Assembly (NCBI RefSeq): GCF_963668165.1
Contig: NZ_OY764209.1
Location: forward strand, 1,860,001-1,924,000
Direction: 5' to 3'
Origin: Marispirochaeta sp.
GTDB lineage: Bacteria > Spirochaetota > Spirochaetia > JC444 > Marispirochaetaceae
Length of the DNA: 64,000 nucleotides
In this document: positions 1 to 8,305 of the stretch, one piece after another
Layout of the letters: each line of letters begins with the position of its first letter
Numbering within the stretch: position 1 is the first letter of the stretch
Notes under the pieces: generated by a model
Seen by the model: the letters and a program-made list of their open reading frames with translations, nothing else
Told to the model about the DNA's origin: nothing
Database searches by the model: none
Made by a program: the position numbers and the translations under genes

Positions 1-86
1 GATGTGGCGGGTGGTTTTTTCAGGCTTACTTTTCCTGTCTATCTATGTATTCATCGAAGGCTTTATCAACTACGAAGGATAGAACA

Positions 87-917
87 TTGAACACAAAAAA
101 CCTGCGTCTGGCTGTTATTCAAATGGACTGTGAAGTAAAAAACAAAGAGCTGAACATGAAACGGACGATGAAATTCTTCGATCGCTTGGAGGCTGATACG
201 GATATTGTCTGCCTGCCCGAATTTTTCTCAACCGGCTATAACCTTGATCTGATCGGGTCCGACTACTTTTATCTGGCCGAGACTGTACCCGGCGAGACGA
301 CCGCCGCCTTGGGCCGGAAAGCCGTGGAAAAGGGATTTGCCATAATTGGAACAATTGTCGAAAAAGACAAACGGCAGGAATCGGTCCTCTACGACACTGC
401 CTTTGTCATTGATAAGAAAGGTGATCTAAAAGGGAAATACCGTAAATACCATCTCTATCCCACCGAACATTCCTATTTTCGTCCCGGAAACGATGTTTCG
501 GTCGTTAACCTGGATGGAATGAAAATCGGAATGGCGATCTGTTTTGACCACGCTTTCCCCGAGCTGTTTCGCCTGCTGGCGCTTCAAGGGGCCCAGATTA
601 TCGTCATACCATCGGCCGTACCTAGGGGGTATGCCTACCTTCTGGATCTGCGGACGCGGGCCAGGGCCCAGGACAATCAGGTCTTTGTCGCAGCGGCGAA
701 CCGAGTGGGCCGTGAAGGCACGGTCGAATACTGCGGGCTAAGTAAAATCGTGGACCCAACGGGAACCGTTTTGGCCGAAGCGTCCGGGGAAGAAGAAGTC
801 ATTTCCGCAGAAATTCATATAGACCGGATTGCCGAGGAGCGTAAGCGCGAACCGGTCCTGCGAAGTATCCGACAGGATTTACTGAAGAGCGTGTATGATG
901 CCACGGAAATGGAATGA
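87..917 (+). CDS. Carbon-nitrogen hydrolase (nitrilase superfamily amidase)
   Basis: Hydrolase of the nitrilase superfamily, cutting a non-peptide C-N bond of an amide or nitrile; the substrate cannot be told from sequence. The Glu-Lys-Cys triad is visible: Glu in 'VCLPEFF' (about residue 45), Lys in 'KYRKYHLYPTE' (about 118) and the nucleophile in 'GMAICFDHAFPE' (about 152). At about 276 residues it is a single-domain family member without a fused partner. I chose TTG at 87 because GAAGGA lies seven bases before it and the family N-terminus ('LRLAVIQMD') begins right after; an in-frame ATG at 45 would add 14 unconserved residues. It stands alone, with decayed DNA downstream. Confidence 0.85.
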   Translation: MNTKNLRLAVIQMDCEVKNKELNMKRTMKFFDRLEADTDIVCLPEFFSTGYNLDLIGSDYFYLAETVPGETTAALGRKAVEKGFAIIGTIVEKDKRQESVLYDTAFVIDKKGDLKGKYRKYHLYPTEHSYFRPGNDVSVVNLDGMKIGMAICFDHAFPELFRLLALQGAQIIVIPSAVPRGYAYLLDLRTRARAQDNQVFVAAANRVGREGTVEYCGLSKIVDPTGTVLAEASGEEEVISAEIHIDRIAEERKREPVLRSIRQDLLKSVYDATEME

Positions 918-1285
918 ATAGTAGGAAAAATACTTAGGGCAATATGCTGTTTTGATTTAAGAAATACGGAGAAGCAATTAAGCCTAATGAAACTGCGGAT
1001 CCGTTCATAGAACACGGCCTGAAGGCTTTTTCTCCGGCATTCAATATCCTTATCCCACTCAACAGTGGAGCCTGGAAGCAAAACTGAAACCATTTCTGAC
1101 GAGCATTTCGCGTCAGGTCCGGCAGCACCGGTGGAAGGCATTTCTTGTTCGATGCAGGGAATCAGGAAGCTGGACTGCCTGTGGGCAGCAATGCGCAAGC
1201 GAGGGGGTACCGAGAAAACTGTATGTGAACATTGGCGCCTTCTTCAGAGCCCACAGGTTGCAGCTGAGCGGTTCTTGAAGTGGGC

Positions 1286-1519
1286 TTGAGGTACGCCCGG
1301 CCCTGCCGTCCTCTGGTTGCCCGTATTTTGGGACGCAACCACTTGGAGGCAGTCAAGATGGAAGTCATGGATGAGTACCTGAATCATCACATCCGCCTTT
1401 CTGGTAGTAGTACCAAAATCTTCGGACATGAGGCGATCTTTGCCATCCATCAGGGGTCCGACGGTTTACTGCGAAGAGCCAACTAACAAACGAAAACCGC
1501 GCTCATTATCTGCGCCCGC
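1286..1519 (+). pseudogene. Relic of ExeA/TniB-like transposon AAA ATPase
   Basis: The translation carries the C-terminal signature of the AAA ATPases that accompany IS21/ExeA-type transposases: 'YLNHHIRLSG', then 'FGHEAIFAIHQGSDGLLRRAN', which matches the family pattern Y-I-x-H-H-L-x-x-A-G ... A-I-x-x-I-H-x-x-S-x-G-x-x-R-x-x-N. A TAA at 1484 interrupts it, and the same frame continues with 'TALIICAR', the expected next family block. The Walker A and B part is missing upstream, so this is a dead remnant. Identification is by pattern memory only. No transposase was found next to it. Confidence 0.5.
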
Positions 1520-1657
1520 TGGGTGATTATGTTCGCCGGTACTCTGATTAAAGACATAAACGGAATTTCTACTCTTCTGATTGATTCTGTAGCAATGATT
1601 ATCTATGTTGGTTTAATTATCTTCGGTATACGGAAAAATAATACGCTGCGTTCTTGA
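1520..1657 (+). other. Short hydrophobic open frame, likely gene fragment
   Basis: The open frame continuing from the ATPase relic encodes two hydrophobic stretches ('WVIMFAGTLI' and 'VAMIIYVGLIIFGI') ending in a basic tail 'RKNNTLRS'. It looks like the last transmembrane part of a membrane protein, or a small peptide starting at ATG 1529. No ribosome binding site precedes that ATG. I do not recognise the family. Confidence 0.2.
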
Positions 1658-1753
1658 ACTGTGAAAATATAGAATAACACGCTATATTTACATACTCAGA
1701 GTTTAATATACGAACAGCTTACTGCTTAAGCAGGTATCAGAACAGGAGACAAC

Positions 1754-2857
1754 ATGAAGTCAACACCAAACCCCAAAGGACCCTGGATTCACCGTTTTTC
1801 GATACGTCTTTTTACGGTGATTCTGGCCATACTTGTATATTGGGTTCTCGGTTTTTTTGTCGAGGATATCGAGTCGATCAAGGGCCCCCAGTACAGCGAG
1901 ATCGAAAAAGAATACGTCGATCAGTCCCTTGTTGAACAGGAAGAGAATCTCACCGCCGATATTGCCGAAGTGGACCGCGCTATTGCCAACAAGCGTGAAG
2001 AAATGCAGATCGTAAGCGACAGCTCACAGAATCTTCAGAAGACCATCAATCAGCTTATCGAACTTCAGAAGATAGCGGTCCAGAAATCGGCTGCACTTCC
2101 GCAAACGGAGCAGGCAAATCTGTCTGAAAGTCTTGGCCATTTTCTCGAAAGCCAGAAGCAGTATCAGGCGCACAGCGCCGAGCTTTCTATCCTCACCGAC
2201 CGCAAACGCAGTCTGGAGTCCGAGAAACTGAGTGTGGAAAAACAGATTGAACGTCAGCGTGAACCCGCAAAAAAGGATTACCAGCGCCTTAAAGAGAAAC
2301 ATGACTTGCGTCTTGCTGTGCTTCAGCTTCTGATTCTGATCCCGCTTCTGGCAGCAGGGGCATTTTTGATTATTAAAAAACGGAACAGCATCTACTTTCC
2401 TCTCTTCGTGGGGTATGGAGCAGCGGTACTGCTGAAGGTGTCTCTTGTAATACATGAGTACTTTCCCACGCGGTATTTCAAGTATGTACTTGTCATTGGC
2501 CTCCTTATAGCGGTGGTTAAACTCCTTGTCTACTTTATCCGCGTTGTTGCGTTTCCGAAGACCCAATGGTTGACCAGGCAGTATCGTGAAGCATACGAGC
2601 GCTTCCTTTGTCCTGTCTGTGAGTATCCTATTCGCATCGGCCCGCGCAAGTTCCTGTTCTGGACCCGACGGACGGTGAACAAGATCGTCCTTCCGAATGA
2701 GACAGCAGAAGACCAGCCGTACTCTTGCCCGGCATGCGGCACCTCTCTTTTTGAGGAATGTTCGGAATGCCATGGGATCCGGCATTCGTTGCTCCCCCAC
2801 TGCGAACACTGCAACGCAGAAAAAAAGATAGCAGGCGCTTCTTCCGGTAATGCATAA
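1754..2857 (+). CDS. Membrane protein with coiled coil and C-terminal zinc ribbon
   Basis: Unrecognised protein of 367 residues. It has an N-terminal membrane segment (about 20-38, 'FTVILAILVYWVLGFF'), a long charged, Gln/Glu-rich coiled-coil region (about 50-190), three more hydrophobic segments (about 193-275) and a cysteine-rich tail. The tail has paired motifs 'CPVCEYP', 'CPACGT', 'CSECHG' and 'CEHCN', which would bind one or two zinc ions in the cytoplasm. An AACAGGAGACA sequence just before the ATG serves as ribosome binding site. It is a single gene convergent with the LacI pair. The layout suggests a sensor or scaffold at the membrane, but no function can be assigned. Confidence 0.7.
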   Translation: MKSTPNPKGPWIHRFSIRLFTVILAILVYWVLGFFVEDIESIKGPQYSEIEKEYVDQSLVEQEENLTADIAEVDRAIANKREEMQIVSDSSQNLQKTINQLIELQKIAVQKSAALPQTEQANLSESLGHFLESQKQYQAHSAELSILTDRKRSLESEKLSVEKQIERQREPAKKDYQRLKEKHDLRLAVLQLLILIPLLAAGAFLIIKKRNSIYFPLFVGYGAAVLLKVSLVIHEYFPTRYFKYVLVIGLLIAVVKLLVYFIRVVAFPKTQWLTRQYREAYERFLCPVCEYPIRIGPRKFLFWTRRTVNKIVLPNETAEDQPYSCPACGTSLFEECSECHGIRHSLLPHCEHCNAEKKIAGASSGNA

Positions 2858-2913
2858 CTATGGCATAAGGCAGGTAAAAATATGAAATTTTGTGTCTTGT
2901 GTGTGGAGCCGAA

Positions 2914-3918
2914 TTACGGGTAAGGTCCCAGGGACTCGCGCTGAACAATACGGTGACCAAGAACTACCCGCTCAACGACGGTGTTCTTTTTGCGAATCAT
3001 ACGATAGAGCAATTCGGCACACATCTCACCCATCTCCCTGACATCCAGGGCAACCGACGAAAGCGACGGAATCAGCTTTGAACTTACCGGAATATCGTCA
3101 AATCCCGCCAGGGAAACCATTCCTGGAACCTCGATTCCATGCTGCTGCAGGCAGCGGAGGGCTCCAATGGCGATCATGTCGGATGCCGCGGCAACTGCGG
3201 TTGGCATAGTCTCTGTCTCTTCCAGCATGCGTTCCATGGCGGCATGCCCTGAGTCTACGGTAAAATCCGCGTATTGAATGCAGCCTTGTGACGGGCGTAT
3301 CCCCGCAGACGCAAGAGCATCCATGTAGCCCTTGCGGCGGAATCGACCGGTATGTTCATCCTCCAGATGAGCCGAAATATATCCGATTTCGCGGTGCCCA
3401 AGATTAAGCAGCGCCGAGGTAATGTCGATCCCTGCTTTATAGTTATCAAAAACTACGACAGGCCATCGTACAATCCCGGCTTCCTGGCCGCCGATAACCA
3501 CCGGTGCGGGAAAAGCGTTGAGTGCCGCGGCAACATCCTCCCGGGTGTGACTGCCGGTATAGATAATCCCGCTGACCCGCTGACGGGCAAACATCTCGAT
3601 TGACTCCAGCTCTATCTCGGGATTTCCGTCGGTGTTGGTCAGCATAACGCTCATGCCGTGCTCGTGAAAGACACTGGTAATTCCGTGGAGCATGCGTGTT
3701 GTAGATGGATTCGAGATATCAACAACGGTAACGCCTATAATATTGGTAAACTCACTTTTCAGGCTTCTCGCGGAGGTGCTTATCTGGTAGCCCAGGGCGT
3801 CCATCGCTTCCATTACCCGACGGGTTGCCGCGGTAGAGACAAATCCGCCGTTGAGAACGCGGGACACTGTGCTGGTAGATACCCCGGCATGCCGGGCCAC
3901 ATCCTTCATTGTAGCCAT
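2914..3918 (-). CDS. LacI-family transcriptional regulator (second of tandem pair)
   Basis: Sugar-responsive repressor of the LacI/GalR family, 334 residues. The N-terminal helix-turn-helix and hinge are typical ('VARHAGVSTSTVSRVLNG', about 7-24), followed by a periplasmic-binding-protein-like sensor domain (about 60-330) with 'SGIIYTGS', 'VVFDNYKAG' and 'SLAGFDDIPVSS'. Its ATG overlaps the stop of the preceding LacI gene as TAATG, so the two are translationally coupled. It is last in the run SBP - permease - permease - LacI - LacI, which points to control of this importer and perhaps of the divergent GH32 gene. Confidence 0.9.
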   Translation of the reverse strand: MATMKDVARHAGVSTSTVSRVLNGGFVSTAATRRVMEAMDALGYQISTSARSLKSEFTNIIGVTVVDISNPSTTRMLHGITSVFHEHGMSVMLTNTDGNPEIELESIEMFARQRVSGIIYTGSHTREDVAAALNAFPAPVVIGGQEAGIVRWPVVVFDNYKAGIDITSALLNLGHREIGYISAHLEDEHTGRFRRKGYMDALASAGIRPSQGCIQYADFTVDSGHAAMERMLEETETMPTAVAAASDMIAIGALRCLQQHGIEVPGMVSLAGFDDIPVSSKLIPSLSSVALDVREMGEMCAELLYRMIRKKNTVVERVVLGHRIVQRESLGPYP

Positions 3919-4913
3919 TACTGCTGCCTCCGGAGGGGACAGCTGTCTCCTGCTACCAGGTAAAACCCGACCTTCTGAACCGCCGGAACCGTCCGTTTTT
4001 CCAGCAGGGAAATAGCTCCCTCTCCGCAGAGCCGCCCCACATTCCGTCCGTCGATACGCACGGTTGTTAGAGACGGCGTCGCTGTCTGGGAGTAGTGATT
4101 TTCCCCGAAGCCGGTAATGGCAACATCCCGGGGAACCGACAGACCAAGATCGTAGGCGGCACGGATGGCGGCAATTGCCAGATAATCCGATGTGGTGTGT
4201 AATATTTGCGGACAGCTCTGTTCAAAAATGTTCCTGCTTGCCTGGTATGCGCCTTCTATTGTTCCGTCACATTCAAAGACAGGGGTATCCATTTTCCATT
4301 TTTTGGCGGATACTCTGCGGAATCCGCTGACCCGCCGGTCGATTGAAACTTCGCTGCCTTGCTGTGACAGAATTGCCCGGGATTTACGGTTTTCCGGCAC
4401 TCCGTTTGCCAGGGCCTGAGCAGCTGTCTCATCATCAAAAATCACTGCAGGAATACGGCTGTTCGGGTCTTCATTGAATGCCAGAACTACGGGGACTCCC
4501 GTCCGGGTCAGAAGCTGCCTGATTTTGGCGTCGACGTAGCGGGTTACCACGATTACCGCCGATACGTGGGACCGGACGAGGGTTTGAATCAGTTCACGTT
4601 CGTTGGTTTTGTCGTCGTCCGTCAGTGCAACCATAACATCAAAGTTGCGGGCGTTGAGTTCCTCGGAGCAGGCATGAAGAAAGGGCGAAAGATCCCAGCT
4701 TTCCACAGACGGCATTGCAATACCGACGACGTTGCTTCGGCCGGAGGAGAGCCAGCGGGCGTGTTGATCCGGAGTAAAACCGAGTTCCTTGATCGCCTTC
4801 CAGACCGCCTCTTCGACTGGTGCTTCGACGTGCTTTGTCTTGTTTAATACGCGTGAAACTGTGGCAATGGATACTCCCGCCCTCTTTGCCACGTCCACCA
4901 TTCTTGGTCGCAT
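3918..4913 (-). CDS. LacI-family transcriptional regulator (first of tandem pair)
   Basis: LacI/GalR repressor of 331 residues with the usual order: helix-turn-helix 'VAKRAGVSIATVSRVLNK' (about 7-24), hinge 'HARWLSSGRSNVVGIAMP', then a ligand-binding domain ending in 'DVAITGFGENHYSQTATP' and 'LTTVRIDGRNVG'. It lies about 80 bases downstream of the inner-membrane permease gene and overlaps the next LacI gene by one base. Two adjacent LacI paralogues at one operon end suggest separate effectors, or one autoregulator plus one regulator of another site; the sequence cannot separate these. Confidence 0.9.
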   Translation of the reverse strand: MRPRMVDVAKRAGVSIATVSRVLNKTKHVEAPVEEAVWKAIKELGFTPDQHARWLSSGRSNVVGIAMPSVESWDLSPFLHACSEELNARNFDVMVALTDDDKTNERELIQTLVRSHVSAVIVVTRYVDAKIRQLLTRTGVPVVLAFNEDPNSRIPAVIFDDETAAQALANGVPENRKSRAILSQQGSEVSIDRRVSGFRRVSAKKWKMDTPVFECDGTIEGAYQASRNIFEQSCPQILHTTSDYLAIAAIRAAYDLGLSVPRDVAITGFGENHYSQTATPSLTTVRIDGRNVGRLCGEGAISLLEKRTVPAVQKVGFYLVAGDSCPLRRQQ

Positions 4914-4993
4914 AACGCAGGATTATAGCAGATACCGATGAATCCCTTAACCCGCAGGGTGTCCGAAAGTTCCGATATCACCGGTATCCGTTA

Positions 4994-5860
4994 TCAGCCC
5001 TTTACGCCGGAACTGGCCACAGACTGAACAAACCACTTCTGAAACACAAGAAAGATAATCAGCAGGGGAATGGTTGTCATCGATGCAAATGCAAAAATTG
5101 CTCCCCAAGCCTTGGGATCCTGGCTGAAAAACTGTTGAATTGCAACCGGCAGCGGGCGGAATGTTTCCTGTCTGGTTACCATCAGTGGCCACAGAAATCG
5201 GCCCCAATGCTGTATTCCCTGCAGAATGGCCACGGAAGCAAAGACGGGACGGGACAAAGGAGCAATAATCCTGGTATATACAGAAAAATACCCGGCCCCG
5301 TCGATAATAGCCGCTTCATCAAAATCCTTGGGAACCTGAATGAAGAACTGGTAAAAGAGAAATACTGAAAACGCGTCGGCAATGAAGGGGATAATCTGCA
5401 CATGGTAACTATCTATCCACCCAAGCTTGTTCACCATGAGGAGCATGGGGATAACCACTGATTCGGTAGGAACGATAATCAGGGCAATTACCACGCTTAC
5501 CAGGACTGTCCGTCCCCGGAATCGCAGCCGTGCCAGCGAAAAGGCGAACATACTGTTAATGAACAGTCCGATTCCAACTGTCATAGCCAGGATGAATACT
5601 GAATTAAAGAAATACCGGGCAAAAGGCATCTCCTGGAACACAAAGCGGTAGTTTCCCAATCCGATTTCTCCGGTGGGTATAAAGCCCTTCAGCCCGCCCA
5701 TATCCCTGAGGAGCTGAAGTTGGTCTGTCTTCAGCGAAGAGACGACCATAAATACCGTCGGGAACAGAAAATAGAAGGCCAGGATAATCATTAGAAGATA
5801 GGTTATGCCCTTAAGCAGATTCTTACGGAAACTCATGGATTTAACGTCGATACCAGCCAT
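4994..5860 (-). CDS. Sugar ABC transporter permease, MalG type
   Basis: Inner-membrane permease of a CUT1 carbohydrate importer, 288 residues with six predicted membrane segments. The cytoplasmic EAA loop that docks the ATPase is visible as 'DFDEAAIIDGAGYFSVYTRI' (about 190-210). The family C-terminus 'FQKWFVQSVASSGVKG' is present. Start and stop abut the upstream permease gene at 5860, so both are one operon. No ATP-binding subunit is encoded nearby; a shared ATPase from elsewhere is expected, as is common for CUT1 systems. The substrate is probably sucrose or fructo-oligosaccharide, inferred from the divergent GH32 gene. Confidence 0.92.
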   Translation of the reverse strand: MAGIDVKSMSFRKNLLKGITYLLMIILAFYFLFPTVFMVVSSLKTDQLQLLRDMGGLKGFIPTGEIGLGNYRFVFQEMPFARYFFNSVFILAMTVGIGLFINSMFAFSLARLRFRGRTVLVSVVIALIIVPTESVVIPMLLMVNKLGWIDSYHVQIIPFIADAFSVFLFYQFFIQVPKDFDEAAIIDGAGYFSVYTRIIAPLSRPVFASVAILQGIQHWGRFLWPLMVTRQETFRPLPVAIQQFFSQDPKAWGAIFAFASMTTIPLLIIFLVFQKWFVQSVASSGVKG

Positions 5861-6789
5861 CAGCTAACCGTCCTTTCTTCTTTCAGAATGGATCGCTGTA
5901 TCATTGAGATTCCCAGGACAATAAGAAAGAAAATCAGTGCAATTGCGGCTGCATATCCGATACGTCCCTGCCGGAATCCCTCCCGGTACATCATGACAAC
6001 GGTCGTCATGGTGGATTCCTGGGGACCTCCCTTTGTCATTACCCATACCTGATGAAATAGTTTGAATGAAAGAATGGTAGTAGAAATCACAACAAACAAC
6101 GTGGTGTTCCGTAATTGCGGCAAGGTGATGTTGAAAAATTTCTGCCAACCCGTTGCGCCGTCAACATTGCCTGCTTCGTACAGCTCCCTGGGAATATCCT
6201 GCAGCCCCGCCAGGAAAATGATCATTTGAAAACCCACCCCCTGCCAAATGGAGAGAAACATGATCGCCGGCAGTGCCCAGAACGTACTATGGAGCCATCG
6301 TACGTCAGGCCAGTGACCAAAGGTAATCGTCTTTAAAGCCTTGTTAATAAATCCCTGATCGGGGTTGTACAGGAGATACCAGACGATAGAAACCACCACC
6401 ATGGTAATGACGACCGGTGAAAAGTAGATTGTTCGGAAGATGTTGGTTCCTTTCAGGCGCAGATTCACCAGCATCGCCAGGCAGAGCGCGAGGGCTGTCT
6501 GCACGGGAACGACAACTATCGTGAAGGTAAAGTTGTTTAAGAGTGCCCGGTGAAAGGTGGAATCCGTTAATAATCGGATGAAGTTTCGCAGTCCGATAAA
6601 CTTTGTCGGGAGGTTAGGATTGGGAATAAGACGCTGGTCCGTAAAGGACAAGCCGAATGCCAGTAAAAACGGTGTTACCAGAAATAGCGCCAACAGCACT
6701 ATGGCCGGTATCATCATTAACCACGCTGCCCGTGTTTCCTTTCGCTCCTGTGGTCCCATCAGCTTTCTGCTTGTAACTTTATTTCTCAT
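5860..6789 (-). CDS. Sugar ABC transporter permease, MalF type
   Basis: First permease of the CUT1 importer, 309 residues, six membrane segments after a basic N-terminus ('MRNKVTSRKLMGPQERKE'). The EAA loop reads 'LYEAGNVDGATGWQKFFNIT' (about 200-220) and the conserved 'YFSPVVITMVVVSIVW' segment precedes it. It follows the binding-protein gene after a 71-base gap that holds a stem-loop and lies directly before the MalG-type permease. Product and partner assignment are firm; the substrate is inferred from context. Confidence 0.92.
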   Translation of the reverse strand: MRNKVTSRKLMGPQERKETRAAWLMMIPAIVLLALFLVTPFLLAFGLSFTDQRLIPNPNLPTKFIGLRNFIRLLTDSTFHRALLNNFTFTIVVVPVQTALALCLAMLVNLRLKGTNIFRTIYFSPVVITMVVVSIVWYLLYNPDQGFINKALKTITFGHWPDVRWLHSTFWALPAIMFLSIWQGVGFQMIIFLAGLQDIPRELYEAGNVDGATGWQKFFNITLPQLRNTTLFVVISTTILSFKLFHQVWVMTKGGPQESTMTTVVMMYREGFRQGRIGYAAAIALIFFLIVLGISMIQRSILKEERTVS

Positions 6790-6807
6790 CGATTCTCCCG
6801 TACAGGA

Positions 6808-6840
6808 AAGTCGGAGCGCGAATTCTACCGCCCCGACCTT
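6808..6840 (-). terminator. Intercistronic stem-loop between binding protein and permease
   Basis: In the minus-strand transcript the arms AAGGTCGGGGCG and CGCUCCGACUU pair over about eleven positions; the one non-Watson-Crick position is a G-U wobble in this orientation only. There is no strong U-run, so it is more likely an mRNA-stabilising or attenuating hairpin than a full terminator. It would favour the binding protein over the permeases. Confidence 0.55.
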
Positions 6841-6860
6841 CTCAAGTTATTGCATATCGA

Positions 6861-8156
6861 TCAGTTGACAGGATACCCGCTGTTATCGGATATGTCTAGA
6901 TCGATTTCCTCTACCGCGGCGTCAAGTTGAGCTTTTACGTCCGCGCCGTTCACGATATTCTGTACAGCCTCCGCGAAGGCTACTGTGATGGTAGGATATG
7001 CCGGTGTCTGCGGCCGGGGAATTGCGATTTGATTCAGCTGCTGCCGGAAAATGGACAGCATTCCGTCCTCGCTGTAGGCATCCCGCTGTTCCAGGGCGCT
7101 TAATCTCGCAGGAACCGCACCATTCCCATCGGTCATGCGCAAAATCTCCTCCGGAGAAAGCAGGAACTCCAGGAATTCCCATACTGCTTCGGGGTTTTTC
7201 GCACTTGAGGTAATACCCCAGTTCCATGAACCCATACCCGTGGCATGCCCGCCATCAGGCCCTTTGAATACAGGAATCAGAACCAGGTCGTCGCCGAGTC
7301 CTTCCGTATGGGGGCCACCCATCCAGTGACCGACAAAGGCAAGGGCTGACGTTTTGGCACCATAAAATGAGTCATCCCCGGCGGGAGCCGCGTCGGCATA
7401 GCCTTTCTGAAAGAGACTCTGGAACCATTTCATTGCGGCTACAGCTTCGGGGCCGTTAAGGACACCCTCCGCAGACTGGTAATCAGTCCGATCGATCAGA
7501 TCCGCACCGAAAGCCTGAAGAATCGGTGAGAAGGCATAGGTGTACCATTCACCCTGACCGTAGTTCATTTTAAAGTCTATTGCATGGTTAACCTGGGGCA
7601 GGGCCTGCAGTTTTGCCAGTGCATCGTTGAATTCCTCAAAAGTCCAGGCGTCGTTCAAGGATTTGGGAATCCTGACTCCTGCTTCTCTCAGATATGCCCG
7701 ATTCCCCCAGATCGCCAGACCGGAGTCAAACTGTCCGAGCGACCAGAGCCTGTTGTCATAGGTGCCCTGGGAGATGATGGAAGGGAGGAAGTCCTTCCGC
7801 AAGGAATCGGAAACGAACTGATCTATCGGAATCAGATGTCCTGACCATGTGTAATTGTAGAGAAAGGGTCCGTCAAAATCGAGTAGATCGGGCAGATCGC
7901 CGGATAATGCAGCGGCGCTTACCTGCTCGTTGTATGATCCTTCAGGAAGACGGGTAAGATTGACCTGAATGTCGTCGTGTGATGCATTGAATGCCTGGAT
8001 AGACGCATCGAGGGCGTCACGCTCAGCACCTTTGCCGGAATGATTCCACACCTCAACGACAACTACGCCGTCATCGGCTGTTTCTTCCTGTCCTCCGGCA
8101 AAGAGCAATGCCGAGGTCATAATCAGTACTGTGGTTAATAGAAAAATTTTCTTCAT
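6861..8156 (-). CDS. Sugar ABC transporter substrate-binding protein (fructoside locus)
   Basis: Extracytoplasmic sugar-binding protein of cluster family 1, about 431 residues. It begins with a signal peptide 'MKKIFLLTTVLIMTSALLFA' followed by 'GGQEET', the style seen in spirochaetal binding proteins. The mature domain has the usual 'VEVWNHSGKG' start, 'GDLPDLLDFDGPF', 'LAFVGHWMGG' and 'NPEAVWEFLEFLLSPEE'. I place the start at 8156, because AGGAGG lies eight bases upstream; an in-frame ATG at 8210 would add residues before the signal peptide. It is first in an operon of binding protein, two permeases and two LacI genes, divergent from the GH32 gene. Confidence 0.92.
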   Translation of the reverse strand: MKKIFLLTTVLIMTSALLFAGGQEETADDGVVVVEVWNHSGKGAERDALDASIQAFNASHDDIQVNLTRLPEGSYNEQVSAAALSGDLPDLLDFDGPFLYNYTWSGHLIPIDQFVSDSLRKDFLPSIISQGTYDNRLWSLGQFDSGLAIWGNRAYLREAGVRIPKSLNDAWTFEEFNDALAKLQALPQVNHAIDFKMNYGQGEWYTYAFSPILQAFGADLIDRTDYQSAEGVLNGPEAVAAMKWFQSLFQKGYADAAPAGDDSFYGAKTSALAFVGHWMGGPHTEGLGDDLVLIPVFKGPDGGHATGMGSWNWGITSSAKNPEAVWEFLEFLLSPEEILRMTDGNGAVPARLSALEQRDAYSEDGMLSIFRQQLNQIAIPRPQTPAYPTITVAFAEAVQNIVNGADVKAQLDAAVEEIDLDISDNSGYPVN

Positions 8157-8305
8157 GTGGGCCTCCTGTTTTTCTTTTTTATCCTGTTCAGTATAAAACC
8201 GCTGAAACAATATGTCAACGTTTTCCTATAAAACTTATATAAAAATTTATAAGTATATATACTGTATATGTTTATATAAGTCCAAAAAATATAGTCGACG
8301 AGAAT
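8157..8305. promoter_or_regulatory. Divergent promoter region with candidate LacI operators
   Basis: The AT-rich gap drives the importer operon to the left and the fructosidase gene to the right. Two imperfect dyads of LacI type stand out. One at 8214-8226 reads GGAAAACGTTGAC on the minus strand. The other lies just past this region at 8317-8329, GGTATCGTTTACC, inside the annotated 5' end of the GH32 gene. Either could bind the LacI proteins encoded downstream in the importer operon. Site assignment is by eye. Confidence 0.35.

Larger units (their letters stand above)
918..1753. other. Long intergenic region with decayed mobile DNA
   Basis: This stretch of over 800 bases holds no intact gene. 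The part from about 1286 to 1519 is a relic of a transposon helper ATPase and is listed separately; a short hydrophobic reading frame follows it. Between 918 and 1280 I see only short open frames with no recognisable motif. No tRNA cloverleaf or strong terminator stood out. Confidence 0.5.

Noticed and set aside
1065..1289. A 74-residue open frame in the decayed region after the nitrilase gene.
   Set aside because: No ribosome binding site, no homology that I recognise, and it lies in relic mobile DNA.
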